Positions 7,459-15,807 of a stretch of DNA of 64,000 nt are shown here, piece by piece. The first letter of the stretch is position 1. The number at the start of each line of letters is the position of its first letter. The position numbers and the translations under genes were made by a program. Source of the DNA: Saccharopolyspora hordei (GTDB lineage Bacteria; Actinomycetota; Actinomycetes; Mycobacteriales; Pseudonocardiaceae); the NCBI RefSeq assembly GCF_013410345.1, contig NZ_JACCFJ010000001.1, positions 3,447,001 to 3,511,000 of the forward strand, written 5' to 3'. A model generated the notes under the pieces. It ran no database searches. It saw only the letters and a program-made list of their open reading frames with translations, and was not told the origin of the DNA.

Positions 7459-8574
7459 CTAGCCGAGCACCGACTCGATCGCCTCGCGGGTCGCCGTCGG
7501 GGCCTCCATGTGCACCATGTGGCCCGCGCCCTCGACGACGCGCACCCGCACCCCGTCGCCGAACACCTCCGGGGCGGCCACCGGGACGACCTGGTCCTGG
7601 TCTCCCCACACCACCGCGGTGGGCACCGACACCCCGGCCAGCAGCGACGCGGTGTCGATGGCCTGCTTGTCGCCGTCCAGCAGCGTGCCGAGCAGCGTCC
7701 GCAGGCAGTCCTGGACGCCGTCGATGCGCTTGAACTTCAGCAGGTCGTCCACGAGCTGGCGGGTGACCTGCGACTCGTCGGCGAACAGCGCGCGCAGGTG
7801 CGGCTTGAGCTCCCGGCGGGTGCTCGCCGCGACGAACCCGCGCAGGTACTCGGCGTTGATCTCGGCACCGCAGCCCGCCGGGGCCACCAGGGTCAGGGAC
7901 CGGACCCGGTCGGGCTGCCGGGCCGCCGCGGCGGACACCACCGCACCGCCCAGCGAGTGGCCGACCAGGTGCGCCCGCTCGACGCCCAGCGCGTCCAGGA
8001 AACCGGTCACCGCGTCGGCCAGCACCTCGAGGCCGCCGTCACCGACGTCCTTGGTCGAGGCGCCGTGCCCCGGCAGGTCCAGGGCGTGCACGGTGCGGCC
8101 CGCGGCCAGCGGCTCCTGCACGAACAGCCAGGAGTCCTTGTCCCCGCCGAAGCCGTGGACCAGCACCACCACCTCCGGGCCGTCGCCCACCGTGGCGTAG
8201 GACAGGGTGCGACCGCCCACCTCGACCGTGCCGGTCGCGGGCCCGGTGGCCTCCACCACCTCGCCGCTGGCCAGCTGCTCCTCGGCCTCGGCGACCGCGG
8301 CCTGGACCTCGGCGTCGGGCACCTCGGCCGGGGCCACGATCGCGATCGTGCCGCCCACCGGGGCCGACCGCCCGGCGGGGACCACGATCCCGCGCAGCAC
8401 CCCTTGCTCTGAGGACTCCAGAGTGCCGGCGATCTTGTCGGTGTCGATCTCGGCCAGCTCGGTGCCCTCGGTGACCTCCTCGCCCTCGCTGACCAGCCAG
8501 TCGGTGATGGTGCCGCTGGTCATGGACAGGCCCCACTTGGGCATCGTGATCCGGCGGATCCGCTCGTCGGTCAT
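7459..8574 (-). CDS. acoC: Acetoin dehydrogenase E2 component: lipoyl domain fused to alpha/beta hydrolase
   Basis: The 371-residue protein starts with a lipoyl domain (MPKWGLSMTSGTITDWLV, lipoylated lysine in EIDTDKIAGTLES near residue 48). Residues ~120-371 form an alpha/beta-hydrolase fold with VLVHGFGGDKDSW, the nucleophile elbow GHSLGG, a late Asp (WGDQD) and His (GAGHMVHME). This fusion is the hallmark of AcoC, the dihydrolipoyl acetyltransferase of the acetoin-cleaving complex, rather than of pyruvate dehydrogenase E2, whose C-terminus is CAT-like. Its ATG starts 2 bp after the acoB stop. No E3 (lipoamide dehydrogenase) gene follows, so a genome-wide E3 is presumably used. Confidence 0.9.
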   Translation of the reverse strand: MTDERIRRITMPKWGLSMTSGTITDWLVSEGEEVTEGTELAEIDTDKIAGTLESSEQGVLRGIVVPAGRSAPVGGTIAIVAPAEVPDAEVQAAVAEAEEQLASGEVVEATGPATGTVEVGGRTLSYATVGDGPEVVVLVHGFGGDKDSWLFVQEPLAAGRTVHALDLPGHGASTKDVGDGGLEVLADAVTGFLDALGVERAHLVGHSLGGAVVSAAAARQPDRVRSLTLVAPAGCGAEINAEYLRGFVAASTRRELKPHLRALFADESQVTRQLVDDLLKFKRIDGVQDCLRTLLGTLLDGDKQAIDTASLLAGVSVPTAVVWGDQDQVVPVAAPEVFGDGVRVRVVEGAGHMVHMEAPTATREAIESVLG

Positions 8575-8576
8575 GC

Positions 8577-9590
8577 TCAGCGCTCCCAGCTCGTGACCTT
8601 CTTGACCGCGTTGACCACCTGCTGCGCGTCCGGGATGTAGAGGGACTCGAGCGCCTCGCTGAAGGGCACCGGGGTGTGCGGCGCGGTGACCATCTCGATC
8701 GGTGCGCGCAGGCTGCCGAACGCCTCCTTCGCCACCAGGGCGGCGACGTCGGTGGCGAGGTTGCAGCGCGGGGTCGCCTCGTCGACCACCACCAGGCGCC
8801 CGGTGCCCTCGACGCTCTCCAGGATGCTGTCGGTGTCCAGCGGGCTGGTGGTGCGCGGGTCGATGACCTCGCACTCCACCCCGGACTCGGCCAGCTGGTC
8901 GGCGGCTTCGGCGGCCACCGACACCATGCGCCCGAAGGCGACGATGGTGACGTCCCCGCCCTCGCGGACGAAACCGGCCTCGCCGAACGGGATCGCGTAG
9001 GGCTCCTCGGGCACCTCGCCGACGACGTCGTACATCGCCTTGTGCTCGCAGAAGATCACCGGGTCGTCGTCGCGGATCGCCTGGATCAGCAGGCCCTTCG
9101 CCTCGTACGGCGAGGACGGCAGGACGACCTTCAGGCCCGGGATGTGGGTGAAGATCGGGTACAGCGCCTGCGAGTGCTGGGCCGCGGCGTTGAGCCCCGC
9201 GCCGTACATGGTGCGGACGACGACCGGCGTGACCGCCTTGCCGCCGAACATGTACCGGAACTTGGCCGCCTGGTTGAAGATCTGGTCGAAGCACACCCCC
9301 ATGAAGTCGATGAACATCAGCTCCGCGACCGGCCGCAGGCCGCGCGTGGCCGCGCCGATCGCGGCGCCGATGAACGCCGATTCGCTGATCGGGGTGTCCA
9401 GGACCCGCCCGGGGAAGCGGTCGTAGAGGCCCTTGGTCACACCGAGCACACCGCCCCAGGCGTCCTGCTCACCGGGGGCACCCGCGCCACCGGCGTTGTC
9501 CTCGCCGAGGACGACGACGCTGCTGTCGCGTTCCATCTCCTGCACGAGCGCCTCGTTGAGCGCTTCCCGGTAGCTGATGCTGCGTGCCAT
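8577..9590 (-). CDS. acoB: Acetoin dehydrogenase E1 component, beta subunit (TPP-dependent)
   Basis: A 337-residue transketolase-like beta subunit: YREALNEALVQEMERD, VVVLGEDN, RVLDTPISESAFIGAAIGAA and PRTTSPLDTDSILESV are standard E1-beta blocks. With AcoA it forms the heterotetramer that decarboxylates or cleaves the 2-oxo/acetoin substrate with thiamine diphosphate. It could belong to a branched-chain or pyruvate complex by sequence alone; the presence of acoX and the hydrolase-type acoC makes acetoin the best call. It starts 15 bp after acoA. Confidence 0.9.
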   Translation of the reverse strand: MARSISYREALNEALVQEMERDSSVVVLGEDNAGGAGAPGEQDAWGGVLGVTKGLYDRFPGRVLDTPISESAFIGAAIGAATRGLRPVAELMFIDFMGVCFDQIFNQAAKFRYMFGGKAVTPVVVRTMYGAGLNAAAQHSQALYPIFTHIPGLKVVLPSSPYEAKGLLIQAIRDDDPVIFCEHKAMYDVVGEVPEEPYAIPFGEAGFVREGGDVTIVAFGRMVSVAAEAADQLAESGVECEVIDPRTTSPLDTDSILESVEGTGRLVVVDEATPRCNLATDVAALVAKEAFGSLRAPIEMVTAPHTPVPFSEALESLYIPDAQQVVNAVKKVTSWER

Positions 9591-9605
9591 GTGAACCTTC
9601 CCGTG

Positions 9606-10601
9606 TCAGTAGGAGATGTAGACGTCGGTTTCCAGGTCCTCGCGCGTGGGCAGGGGAGCCGCCAGCGCCGCTTCGACGGACTCGTCGATCAGGGCCGCCA
9701 CCTCCCGGTCGATCTCGTCGAGCTGGTCCCCGGTGAGCGCGCCCGAGGAGGTGACGCGGTCGCGGAACGCCTTCAGGCAGTCCTGCTGCTCGAGGGCGCG
9801 GGCCACCTCGTCGCCGCGGTAGGCCTGCTGGTCGCCCTCGAAGTGCCCGTAGTAGCGGGTGAACTTGACCTCGATGAGGGTCGGGCCGCCGCCGTTGCGG
9901 GCCCGCTCGATCGCCTCCCCGGCGACCTCGTGCACGGCGAAGAAGTCGAAGCCGTCGACGATGACGCCGGGCATGCCGAAGCCCGCGGCGCGGTCGGCGA
10001 TGTTGTCCGCCGCCACCGACCAGGTGGCCGCGGTGGCCTCGGCGTAGCCGTTGTTCTCCGCGACGAAGATCGCCGGCAGGTTCCACACCGAGGCGAGGTT
10101 GAGCGCCTCCAGCGTGGTGCCCTGGTTGCTGGCGCCGTCGCCGAAGAACGCCACGCCGACCCCGCCGGTGCCCTGCTGCTTGGCGGCCAGCGCGGTGCCG
10201 CAGATCAGCGGCGGGCCACCGCCGACGATGCCGTTGGCGCCGAGCATCCCCTTGCTGAGGTCGGCGATGTGCATCGAGCCGCCCTTGCCGCGGCACGACC
10301 CGGTCCGGCGGCCGTAGATCTCGGCCATCATCTCGCGGACGTCGACGCCCTTGGCGATGCAGTGCCCGTGACCGCGGTGGGTGCTGGCGATCGAGTCGCG
10401 GTCGTCGAGGTGCTGGCACACCCCGGTCGCCGAGGCCTCCTCCCCGGCGTAGAGGTGGACGAACCCGGGGATGTCGCCCTTGGCGAACTCCTGGTGGACC
10501 CGGTCCTCGAACGCGCGGATGGTGCGCATCGTGCGGTAGGCAGCGAGCAGGCCGGCCTCGTCCAAGTCCCCGGCCGGTTTCGCTGACACGGTCTCGGTCA
10601 T
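9606..10601 (-). CDS. acoA: Acetoin dehydrogenase E1 component, alpha subunit (TPP-dependent)
   Basis: A 331-residue E1-alpha subunit with the TPP-binding motif GDGASNQGTTLEALNLA...ENNGYA and the typical HRGHGHCIAKG and RTGSCRGKGGSMH segments. The ATG at 10601 is chosen because GGAGGAA sits seven bases upstream and the protein then begins MTETVSAKP; an upstream start would overlap acoX further. The start codon overlaps the acoX stop (TGATG), indicating translational coupling. Confidence 0.92.
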   Translation of the reverse strand: MTETVSAKPAGDLDEAGLLAAYRTMRTIRAFEDRVHQEFAKGDIPGFVHLYAGEEASATGVCQHLDDRDSIASTHRGHGHCIAKGVDVREMMAEIYGRRTGSCRGKGGSMHIADLSKGMLGANGIVGGGPPLICGTALAAKQQGTGGVGVAFFGDGASNQGTTLEALNLASVWNLPAIFVAENNGYAEATAATWSVAADNIADRAAGFGMPGVIVDGFDFFAVHEVAGEAIERARNGGGPTLIEVKFTRYYGHFEGDQQAYRGDEVARALEQQDCLKAFRDRVTSSGALTGDQLDEIDREVAALIDESVEAALAAPLPTREDLETDVYISY

Positions 10602-11746
10602 CAGTGGCTTCCTCCGTCGGTCGGTGGAACGCGCCACGCATCAACCCCGGTGGCGCCCTCGGGGACAGCGGTGGGCCCCGTGCGGAGCAGGCCGCGCGCG
10701 GCGGCGGCGTCGAGCACGGCCCGCACGTCGAGCACGCGCGGGCCTCGGTCGGTCAGCCGCACCGACACCGGATCACCCGGGCCGAACTCGCACTCGCGCT
10801 CGCCGTCCAGCGCGACCGTGCCCGCGGTGACGGCGCTGGTCGTCGGCGTGCCCAGGGGGAGGCGCTGCACGGCGGCGACGTCGAGGGCGGTGAGCTTGCC
10901 GGGCGTGATGGGGGCCAGCACGCGGTGCTGCGGGGTGCCGGAGCCCGCGAAGCGCACGGCCACCCCGTGCGGCTCGTCGCGCGTGGTCGGCAGCAGCTGC
11001 CCGGCGACGCTGGACAACCCGATCGCGTGGGGCTCGGCGAAGGCGCAGTACAGCTCGCGCAGCGTCTCGGGCTTCCACAGAGCCCGCGCGCCCACCCGCG
11101 TGCTCGCCGACACGCACACGTCGACCAGCGCCAGCTCGGCCACCGACCCGCACTGCACCTCGAGCGCCTTCGCCCGCCGCGTCGCGCTGCGCACGTCGAC
11201 GTCGCCGCGCGCCACCAGCGCCGCCGCGACACCGGCCACCGTGGCCTCCCACACCTGCGGGAAGGCGTTGTTCGTCCCGGTGCTCAGCGGCAGCAGCGGG
11301 GTCTCGCCGACCTCGCTCGCGGCGGCCCGGACCGTGCCGTCGCCGCCCAGCACCACGACCACACCCGCGCCCGCCTCGCGCATCCGCCGCACGAACTGCC
11401 GGGTGTCCTGGGCGGTCCCGGTGAGCCGGTCGAGCTCGCAGAAGGTCAGCTCCGGCCACTGCTCGTCGGCGGCGTGCTGCCGGGCCCCGCGCAGGACGCC
11501 GGCGGCGACGCCGAAGTCGTCGGTGGACACCAGCACCCGCCCGAGGCCCAGCGCACCGGCGGCGGCGACCATGCGCAGCACCATGTTCGCCTTCTCGGCG
11601 TTCGGGAACACCGACGCCTGCGCCACCACGCGCCGGATGTCCCGGCCGGAGAGCGGGTTGACGACCACCCCGATCGCCGGGTCCCGGCGCTGGACCGTGA
11701 TCGGTCGCCGGGGGTGGTGACCGTTGCCCGAGTCGCCCAGCTGCAC
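10601..11746 (-). CDS. acoX: AcoX family ATP-NAD kinase-like protein of acetoin operon
   Basis: A 381-residue protein with an NAD-kinase/diacylglycerol-kinase-like fold: GVVVNPLSGRDIRR near the N-terminus, then VVVVLGGDGTVRAAA and LPLSTGTNNAFP. AcoX proteins lead acetoin dehydrogenase operons in many bacteria; their exact role is unsettled. GTG at 11746 is preferred because GGGAGG lies five bases upstream; a GTG at 11770 would fall inside the 30-bp inverted repeat and lacks a ribosome site. Confidence 0.88.
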   Translation of the reverse strand: MQLGDSGNGHHPRRPITVQRRDPAIGVVVNPLSGRDIRRVVAQASVFPNAEKANMVLRMVAAAGALGLGRVLVSTDDFGVAAGVLRGARQHAADEQWPELTFCELDRLTGTAQDTRQFVRRMREAGAGVVVVLGGDGTVRAAASEVGETPLLPLSTGTNNAFPQVWEATVAGVAAALVARGDVDVRSATRRAKALEVQCGSVAELALVDVCVSASTRVGARALWKPETLRELYCAFAEPHAIGLSSVAGQLLPTTRDEPHGVAVRFAGSGTPQHRVLAPITPGKLTALDVAAVQRLPLGTPTTSAVTAGTVALDGERECEFGPGDPVSVRLTDRGPRVLDVRAVLDAAAARGLLRTGPTAVPEGATGVDAWRVPPTDGGSH

Positions 11747-11766
11747 GATCGCCTCCCTGCTGGTGG

Positions 11767-11796
11767 CCACGATGTGTAACCGGCGTCACATCGTGG
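11767..11796. promoter_or_regulatory. Perfect 10-bp inverted repeat in the aco operon leader
   Basis: CCACGATGTG (11767-11776) and CACATCGTGG (11787-11796) are exact complements separated by 10 bp, 21 bp upstream of the acoX start. The size and symmetry suit a dimeric repressor or activator. No regulator gene is adjacent. The remaining leader (11797-11909) holds nothing recognisable. Confidence 0.6.
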
Positions 11797-11909
11797 GTCC
11801 CTTCAGCAGAACCCGTGCGGTGTCGCGAGGCAAGGGTTGCAGGGGGTTGCAGCCCGATCGAACGGGCGAGGAGTCCCGGCTCAGCCTCCTCGGGACCGCG
11901 TGCGGCACC

Positions 11910-12314
11910 TCATCGGGTGAGCGGGGCGGGGCCGAGCAGGTCCCAGCGGTTGCCCGCCACGTCCCGGAAGACGGCGACCCGCCCGTACGGCTCAGTCCTC
12001 GGCCGGGTCACGAACTCCACGCCCGCCGCCACCATCCGGTCGAAGGCCTCGTCGAAGTCCTCCACCCGCAGGAAGAAGCCCGCCCGGCCGGCGACCTGGT
12101 CGCCGACCGCGGCCGCCTGCCGGTCACCGTCGGCGCGGGCGAGCAGCACTCCGGTGCCGCCGCCGGGCGGCCGGACCACGACCCACCGCTTCGGGCGGCC
12201 GTCCCCGGTCAGCGACGGGGAGTCCTCGACGAGCTCGAAGCCCAGCGCGCGCACGAAGAAGTCGATGGCCTCGTCGTAGTCGTCGACGACGATCGCGACC
12301 AGGTCGATGCGCAC
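11910..12314 (-). CDS. VOC (glyoxalase/bleomycin-resistance/dioxygenase) superfamily protein
   Basis: A 134-residue protein of two beta-alpha-beta-beta-beta modules: VAIVVDDYDEAIDFFVRALGFEL, then GFFLRVEDFDEAFDRMVAAG and YGRVAVFRDVAGNRWDLLGP. The closing Gly-Asn-Arg-Trp-Asp block is characteristic of glyoxalase-like VOC proteins. Substrate unknown. It is divergent from the FAD oxidoreductase, with a GTG start 78 bp away. Confidence 0.85.
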   Translation of the reverse strand: MRIDLVAIVVDDYDEAIDFFVRALGFELVEDSPSLTGDGRPKRWVVVRPPGGGTGVLLARADGDRQAAAVGDQVAGRAGFFLRVEDFDEAFDRMVAAGVEFVTRPRTEPYGRVAVFRDVAGNRWDLLGPAPLTR

Positions 12315-12392
12315 CGCTCCACGGTACCGGTCGCGCGCACGGTGTCCGCCGCGAGTCGCCGCCGGGGGAGCTCCAGCGCTACCGTCGGCCCG

Positions 12393-13817
12393 GTGAGCAC
12401 GGCGGTGGTGGTGGGCAGTGGCCCGAACGGGCTCGCCGCGGGCGTCGTCCTGGCCCGCGCCGGGGTCGAGGTCACCGTGCTGGAGGCCGCCGACGAGATC
12501 GGCGGCGGTGCCCGCACTGTCGAGGCGATCGTGCCGGGGCTGCGGCACGACCGGTGCTCGGCGATCCACCCGATGGCCGCCGCCTCACCCTTCCTGCGCG
12601 CGCTCGACCTGGGCCGGTACGGGCTGGAGTGGCGGCTGCCCGAGGTCGACTGCGCGCACCCGCTGGACGACGGCACCGCCGGGGTGCTGCACCGTTCGGT
12701 CGCGGAGACCGCCGCAGGCCTCGGTGCCGACGGGCCCCGCTGGTCGCGGCTGTTCGCCGGTCCCGCGGCGGGTTTCGACCGCCTCGCGGTGGACGTCCTC
12801 GGGCCGCTGCTGCGGGTCCCGCACCACCCGGTCCGGCTCGCCCGCTTCGGGGTGCCGGCGCTGCTCCCGGCCGCGGTGGTCGCGAAGGCCTTCACGGAGC
12901 AGCGGACGAAGGCGCTGTTCGCCGGGGTGGCCGCGCACGGCTTCCGCCCGCTGGGCCGCCCGCTGAGCGCCAGCATCGGACTGGGCATCCTGACCGCGGG
13001 GCACCGGTACGGCTGGGCCGTGCCCGCCGGTGGTTCCGGGGCGATCACCGGAGCGTTGGCCGCGCTGCTGCGCGACCTCGGCGGCCGCGTCGAGACCGGG
13101 GTGCGGGTGCGCAGGGCGGCGGACCTGCCGCGCGCGGACGTGACCGTGTTCGACCTCGCCCCGGCCGCTGTGGCCGACGTCCTGGGGGACCGGTTGCCCG
13201 CCCGGATCGCCCGCGCCTACCGGGGGTTCCGCCACGGTCCGGGTGCTTTCAAGGTGGACTTCGCGGTGGAGGGCGGCGTGCCGTGGACGGCCGGTGCGGC
13301 GCGCCGGGCGGGCACCGTCCACCTCGGCGGGACCTTCGCCGAGGTCGCCGCGGCCGAGCGCGCGGTCCACAGGGGACGGATGCCGGACCGGCCGTTCGTG
13401 CTCGTCGGCCAGCAGTACCTGGCCGACCCGCAGCGCTCGGTCGGCGACGTCCATCCACTGTGGAGCTACGCGCACGTGCCGCACGGGTGGGCCGGGGGCG
13501 CCACCGAAGCCGTCATCGCGCAGGTCGAACGCTTCGCGCCCGGTTTCCGGGACCGGGTCGTGGGCATCGCGGTGCGTTCCCCCGCGCAGATCGCCGAGGA
13601 CGACCCGAACTTCGTCGGTGGCGACATCATGACCGGCGCGAAGGACGTCCGGCAGCTGCTGTTCGGCCCGCGCGCCACGCTCACCCCCTACGACGTCGGG
13701 ATCCCCGGCCACTACCTCTGCTCGGCGGCCACCCCGCCCGGTCCCGGCGCGCACGGCATGTGCGGCGTGCACGCCGCGACCCGCGCCCTGGCGCACCTCC
13801 GCGAGCGCGGACGGTGA
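12393..13817 (+). CDS. Phytoene dehydrogenase-like FAD/NAD(P)-binding oxidoreductase
   Basis: The 474-residue protein opens with the dinucleotide fold VVVGSGPNGLAAGVVLARAG, followed by EAADEIGGGARTVE, as in the phytoene desaturase/PYROXD2 family. The C-terminal FAD closure is LCSAATPPGPGAHGMCGVHAA. The substrate is not predictable: family members desaturate carotenoids or oxidise other hydrophobic compounds. There is no neighbouring carotenoid gene; a phytoene synthase-like gene lies 38 kb away and is probably unrelated. The GTG start is chosen so that the Rossmann strand begins at residue 4. Confidence 0.82.
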   Translation: MSTAVVVGSGPNGLAAGVVLARAGVEVTVLEAADEIGGGARTVEAIVPGLRHDRCSAIHPMAAASPFLRALDLGRYGLEWRLPEVDCAHPLDDGTAGVLHRSVAETAAGLGADGPRWSRLFAGPAAGFDRLAVDVLGPLLRVPHHPVRLARFGVPALLPAAVVAKAFTEQRTKALFAGVAAHGFRPLGRPLSASIGLGILTAGHRYGWAVPAGGSGAITGALAALLRDLGGRVETGVRVRRAADLPRADVTVFDLAPAAVADVLGDRLPARIARAYRGFRHGPGAFKVDFAVEGGVPWTAGAARRAGTVHLGGTFAEVAAAERAVHRGRMPDRPFVLVGQQYLADPQRSVGDVHPLWSYAHVPHGWAGGATEAVIAQVERFAPGFRDRVVGIAVRSPAQIAEDDPNFVGGDIMTGAKDVRQLLFGPRATLTPYDVGIPGHYLCSAATPPGPGAHGMCGVHAATRALAHLRERGR

Positions 13818-13871
13818 GCCCCGGCGCCGAGCGTGAGACGTCCACTGTGGATCTGTTGCCGCGTGCCCGGG

Positions 13872-14411
13872 CTAGCCTCCCTGGGTCCGGCGGGCGGCCG
13901 CGTGCAGCCGGGCCTTGGCCGGGTCGGTGTGGCGCCCCCGCGCCCGGGCCTGCCGCGCACTGCCGGGCGCGTGGCGGACGAACAGGGTGACGGTCACGCT
14001 GTCGTGGAAGCCGCAGCGCTGCATCAGCTGGGCGGACGCGGTGTTGGCCTGCTCGACGTCGGTGATGACCCGCGTGGCGCCCGCGGCGAACAGCGCCGCG
14101 CACGACTCCTCCAGCAGCGTCCGCGCCAGCCCCCTGCCCCGGTGCTCGGGGGCGACCGCGAGCCACTCGAGGTAGCCCCAGTCCGTCTGGTCGTCGTAGG
14201 AGAGCGACCCGAGCGCGAAACCGGCCACCTGCCCGTCCGCCTCGGCGACCCAGCAGGCGTCCGGCTGGGCGTCCAGGTGCACCGCCACGCTGGACAGCGA
14301 CCACGAGGTGTAGGGCATCGCGGAGACGTCGAAGACCCGGTGCCCGAGCTCCAGCACCCCGGCGAGGTGCGCCAACCCCATCGGGACCAGCTGGACGTCC
14401 GGCTCACTCAT
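13872..14411 (-). CDS. GNAT family N-acetyltransferase
   Basis: A 179-residue acetyltransferase with the acetyl-CoA loop EWLAVAPEHRGRGLARTLLE and a terminal MQRCGFHDSVTVTLFVR strand. The last ~30 residues (ARQARARGRHTDPAKARLHA) are basic and probably disordered. Substrate unknown. It is divergent from the monooxygenase at 14554. Confidence 0.85.
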   Translation of the reverse strand: MSEPDVQLVPMGLAHLAGVLELGHRVFDVSAMPYTSWSLSSVAVHLDAQPDACWVAEADGQVAGFALGSLSYDDQTDWGYLEWLAVAPEHRGRGLARTLLEESCAALFAAGATRVITDVEQANTASAQLMQRCGFHDSVTVTLFVRHAPGSARQARARGRHTDPAKARLHAAARRTQGG

Positions 14412-14553
14412 GACTCGCCCATCCTGGTGCAGTGCCGGAGCCGACGCCACCGCACCCGTGATCGGGATCGCACGTGCCACCCCGGCTGCGAGCGGGGTGA
14501 TCGGCATCGGGGTAGAACGGGTCCGACACCGCAGCGTCAGGAGGAGGAAGCCG

Positions 14554-14886
14554 ATGATCTTCATCACCGCGAAGTTCCGGGTCAAGCCCGAGCACGCGGA
14601 CCGGTGGCCCGAGATCGCTCGCTCGTTCACCGAGGCCACCCGCAACGAACCCGGGTGCCTGTGGTTCGACTGGTCCCGCAGCCTCGAGGACCCGAACGAG
14701 TACGTCCTGGTGGAGGCCTTCCGCGACGGGGACGCCGGTGCCGCGCACGTCGGCTCCGACCACTTCAAGGCCGCGCAGCAGGAGCTGCCGCAGTACCTCG
14801 TGGAGACCCCGCGGGTGATCAACACGACGGTCCCGCAGGACGACTGGTCGCCGCTGGGCGAGATGGCGGTCCCGGAGAGCGACTGA
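14554..14886 (+). CDS. Putative quinol monooxygenase (ABM domain, YgiN-like)
   Basis: A 110-residue single ABM (antibiotic biosynthesis monooxygenase) domain: IFITAKFRVKPEHADRWPEI, then EPGCLWFDWSRSLEDPNEYVLVEAF and AHVGSDHFKAAQQELPQYL. The His in HVGSDHFK and the PGCL motif are typical. Cofactor-free oxidation of quinols or anthrones is the usual family activity. GGAGGAGG lies nine bases upstream of the ATG. A strong hairpin follows the stop. Confidence 0.85.
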   Translation: MIFITAKFRVKPEHADRWPEIARSFTEATRNEPGCLWFDWSRSLEDPNEYVLVEAFRDGDAGAAHVGSDHFKAAQQELPQYLVETPRVINTTVPQDDWSPLGEMAVPESD

Positions 14887-14894
14887 GCGCGCGC

Positions 14895-14922
14895 GGGCCC
14901 CGGCGCACCGCCGCCGGGGCCC
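14895..14922 (+). terminator. Terminator-like hairpin after the ABM monooxygenase
   Basis: GGGCCCCGGC (14895-14904) pairs perfectly with GCCGGGGCCC (14913-14922) across an 8-base loop, 8 bp after the stop. There is no T-run, as is common in actinomycetes. Confidence 0.6.
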
Positions 14923-14976
14923 GGACCCGGGAGCGCACGGCGTCCGTTGTGCGCCGGCACCGGCGCGACCTAGGTT

Positions 14977-15792
14977 GTGCCGGTGATCCTCCCCGCCCTC
15001 GTGCTGGTCGGGTTCGGCTGCCTGACCGGCGTGACCACGGTCCTGTTCGGGTTCGGCGGCGGCTTCGTCATCGTGCCGGTCGTGGACGTGGTCGTCTCCG
15101 CCGCGACGGGCGCCGACGCGATGCACACCGCGGTGGCCACCTCGACCGCGGTGATGGTCGTCAACGCCGCCACCGCCACGGTCGCGCAGGCCCGGTCCGG
15201 GCGCCTGCGCGCCGACCACCTCCGCCCGCTGCTCGTTCCCATCGCGGTCGGGGCCGTGCTCGGTGCCTTCGCCGCGACCTGGGCACCGGACACCGCGCTG
15301 CGCTGGCTGTTCATCGCCTACCTCGCGATCACGGTCCTCGACAGCGCGCTGCGCAGCGGGTTCCTCGACAACGCCCGGCGCCGCGCGGCAGGCGCCCGCC
15401 CGCTGGGCCCGGTCGCCTCGACGGCCGGCGGGGTCGGCATCGGGGCGATCGCCAGCTTCCTCGGCGTCGGCGGGAGCGTCCTCACCGTCCCGCTGCTGCG
15501 GCGCCGAGGCCTGCCCATGGCCGACGCCGCGGCGATGGCCAACCCGCTCAGCATCCCGGTCGCGGTCGCCGGAACGGCGGTGTACGCCCTGGCCGCGCCG
15601 ACCACCGCCCACCCGGGCCAGCTCGGCCACGTCAACGTCCTCGTCACGGCGGCGCTGCTGTGCGGCTCGCTGCCCACGATCGCGGTGGTCAAGCGCCTCG
15701 TCGGCCGCATCCCCGACCGCCTGCACGCGCTCGCCTACCTCGCCCTCCTGCTGCTCGTCCTGGTCACCATGCTCGTGACCGCCCTCAGCTGA
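14977..15792 (+). CDS. Sulfite exporter TauE/SafE family membrane protein
   Basis: A 271-residue hydrophobic protein with about eight membrane segments and the repeated TauE/SafE motif: FGFGGGFVIVPVV near residue 24 and IASFLGVGGSVLTVPLLRRRG near residue 165. Family members move sulfite, sulfoacetate or other organic anions. GTG at 14977 is used; a GTG at 14983 is equally possible. No sulfur genes are adjacent; the sulfonate module is 8 kb away. Confidence 0.85.
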   Translation: MPVILPALVLVGFGCLTGVTTVLFGFGGGFVIVPVVDVVVSAATGADAMHTAVATSTAVMVVNAATATVAQARSGRLRADHLRPLLVPIAVGAVLGAFAATWAPDTALRWLFIAYLAITVLDSALRSGFLDNARRRAAGARPLGPVASTAGGVGIGAIASFLGVGGSVLTVPLLRRRGLPMADAAAMANPLSIPVAVAGTAVYALAAPTTAHPGQLGHVNVLVTAALLCGSLPTIAVVKRLVGRIPDRLHALAYLALLLLVLVTMLVTALS

Positions 15793-15807
15793 CGCCCGGC
15801 CCGCGGC

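Noticed and set aside
12393-13817. Assignment as crtI working with the phytoene synthase at 51827
   Set aside because: The genes are 38 kb apart, with no other carotenoid gene in between; the family has many non-carotenoid members.
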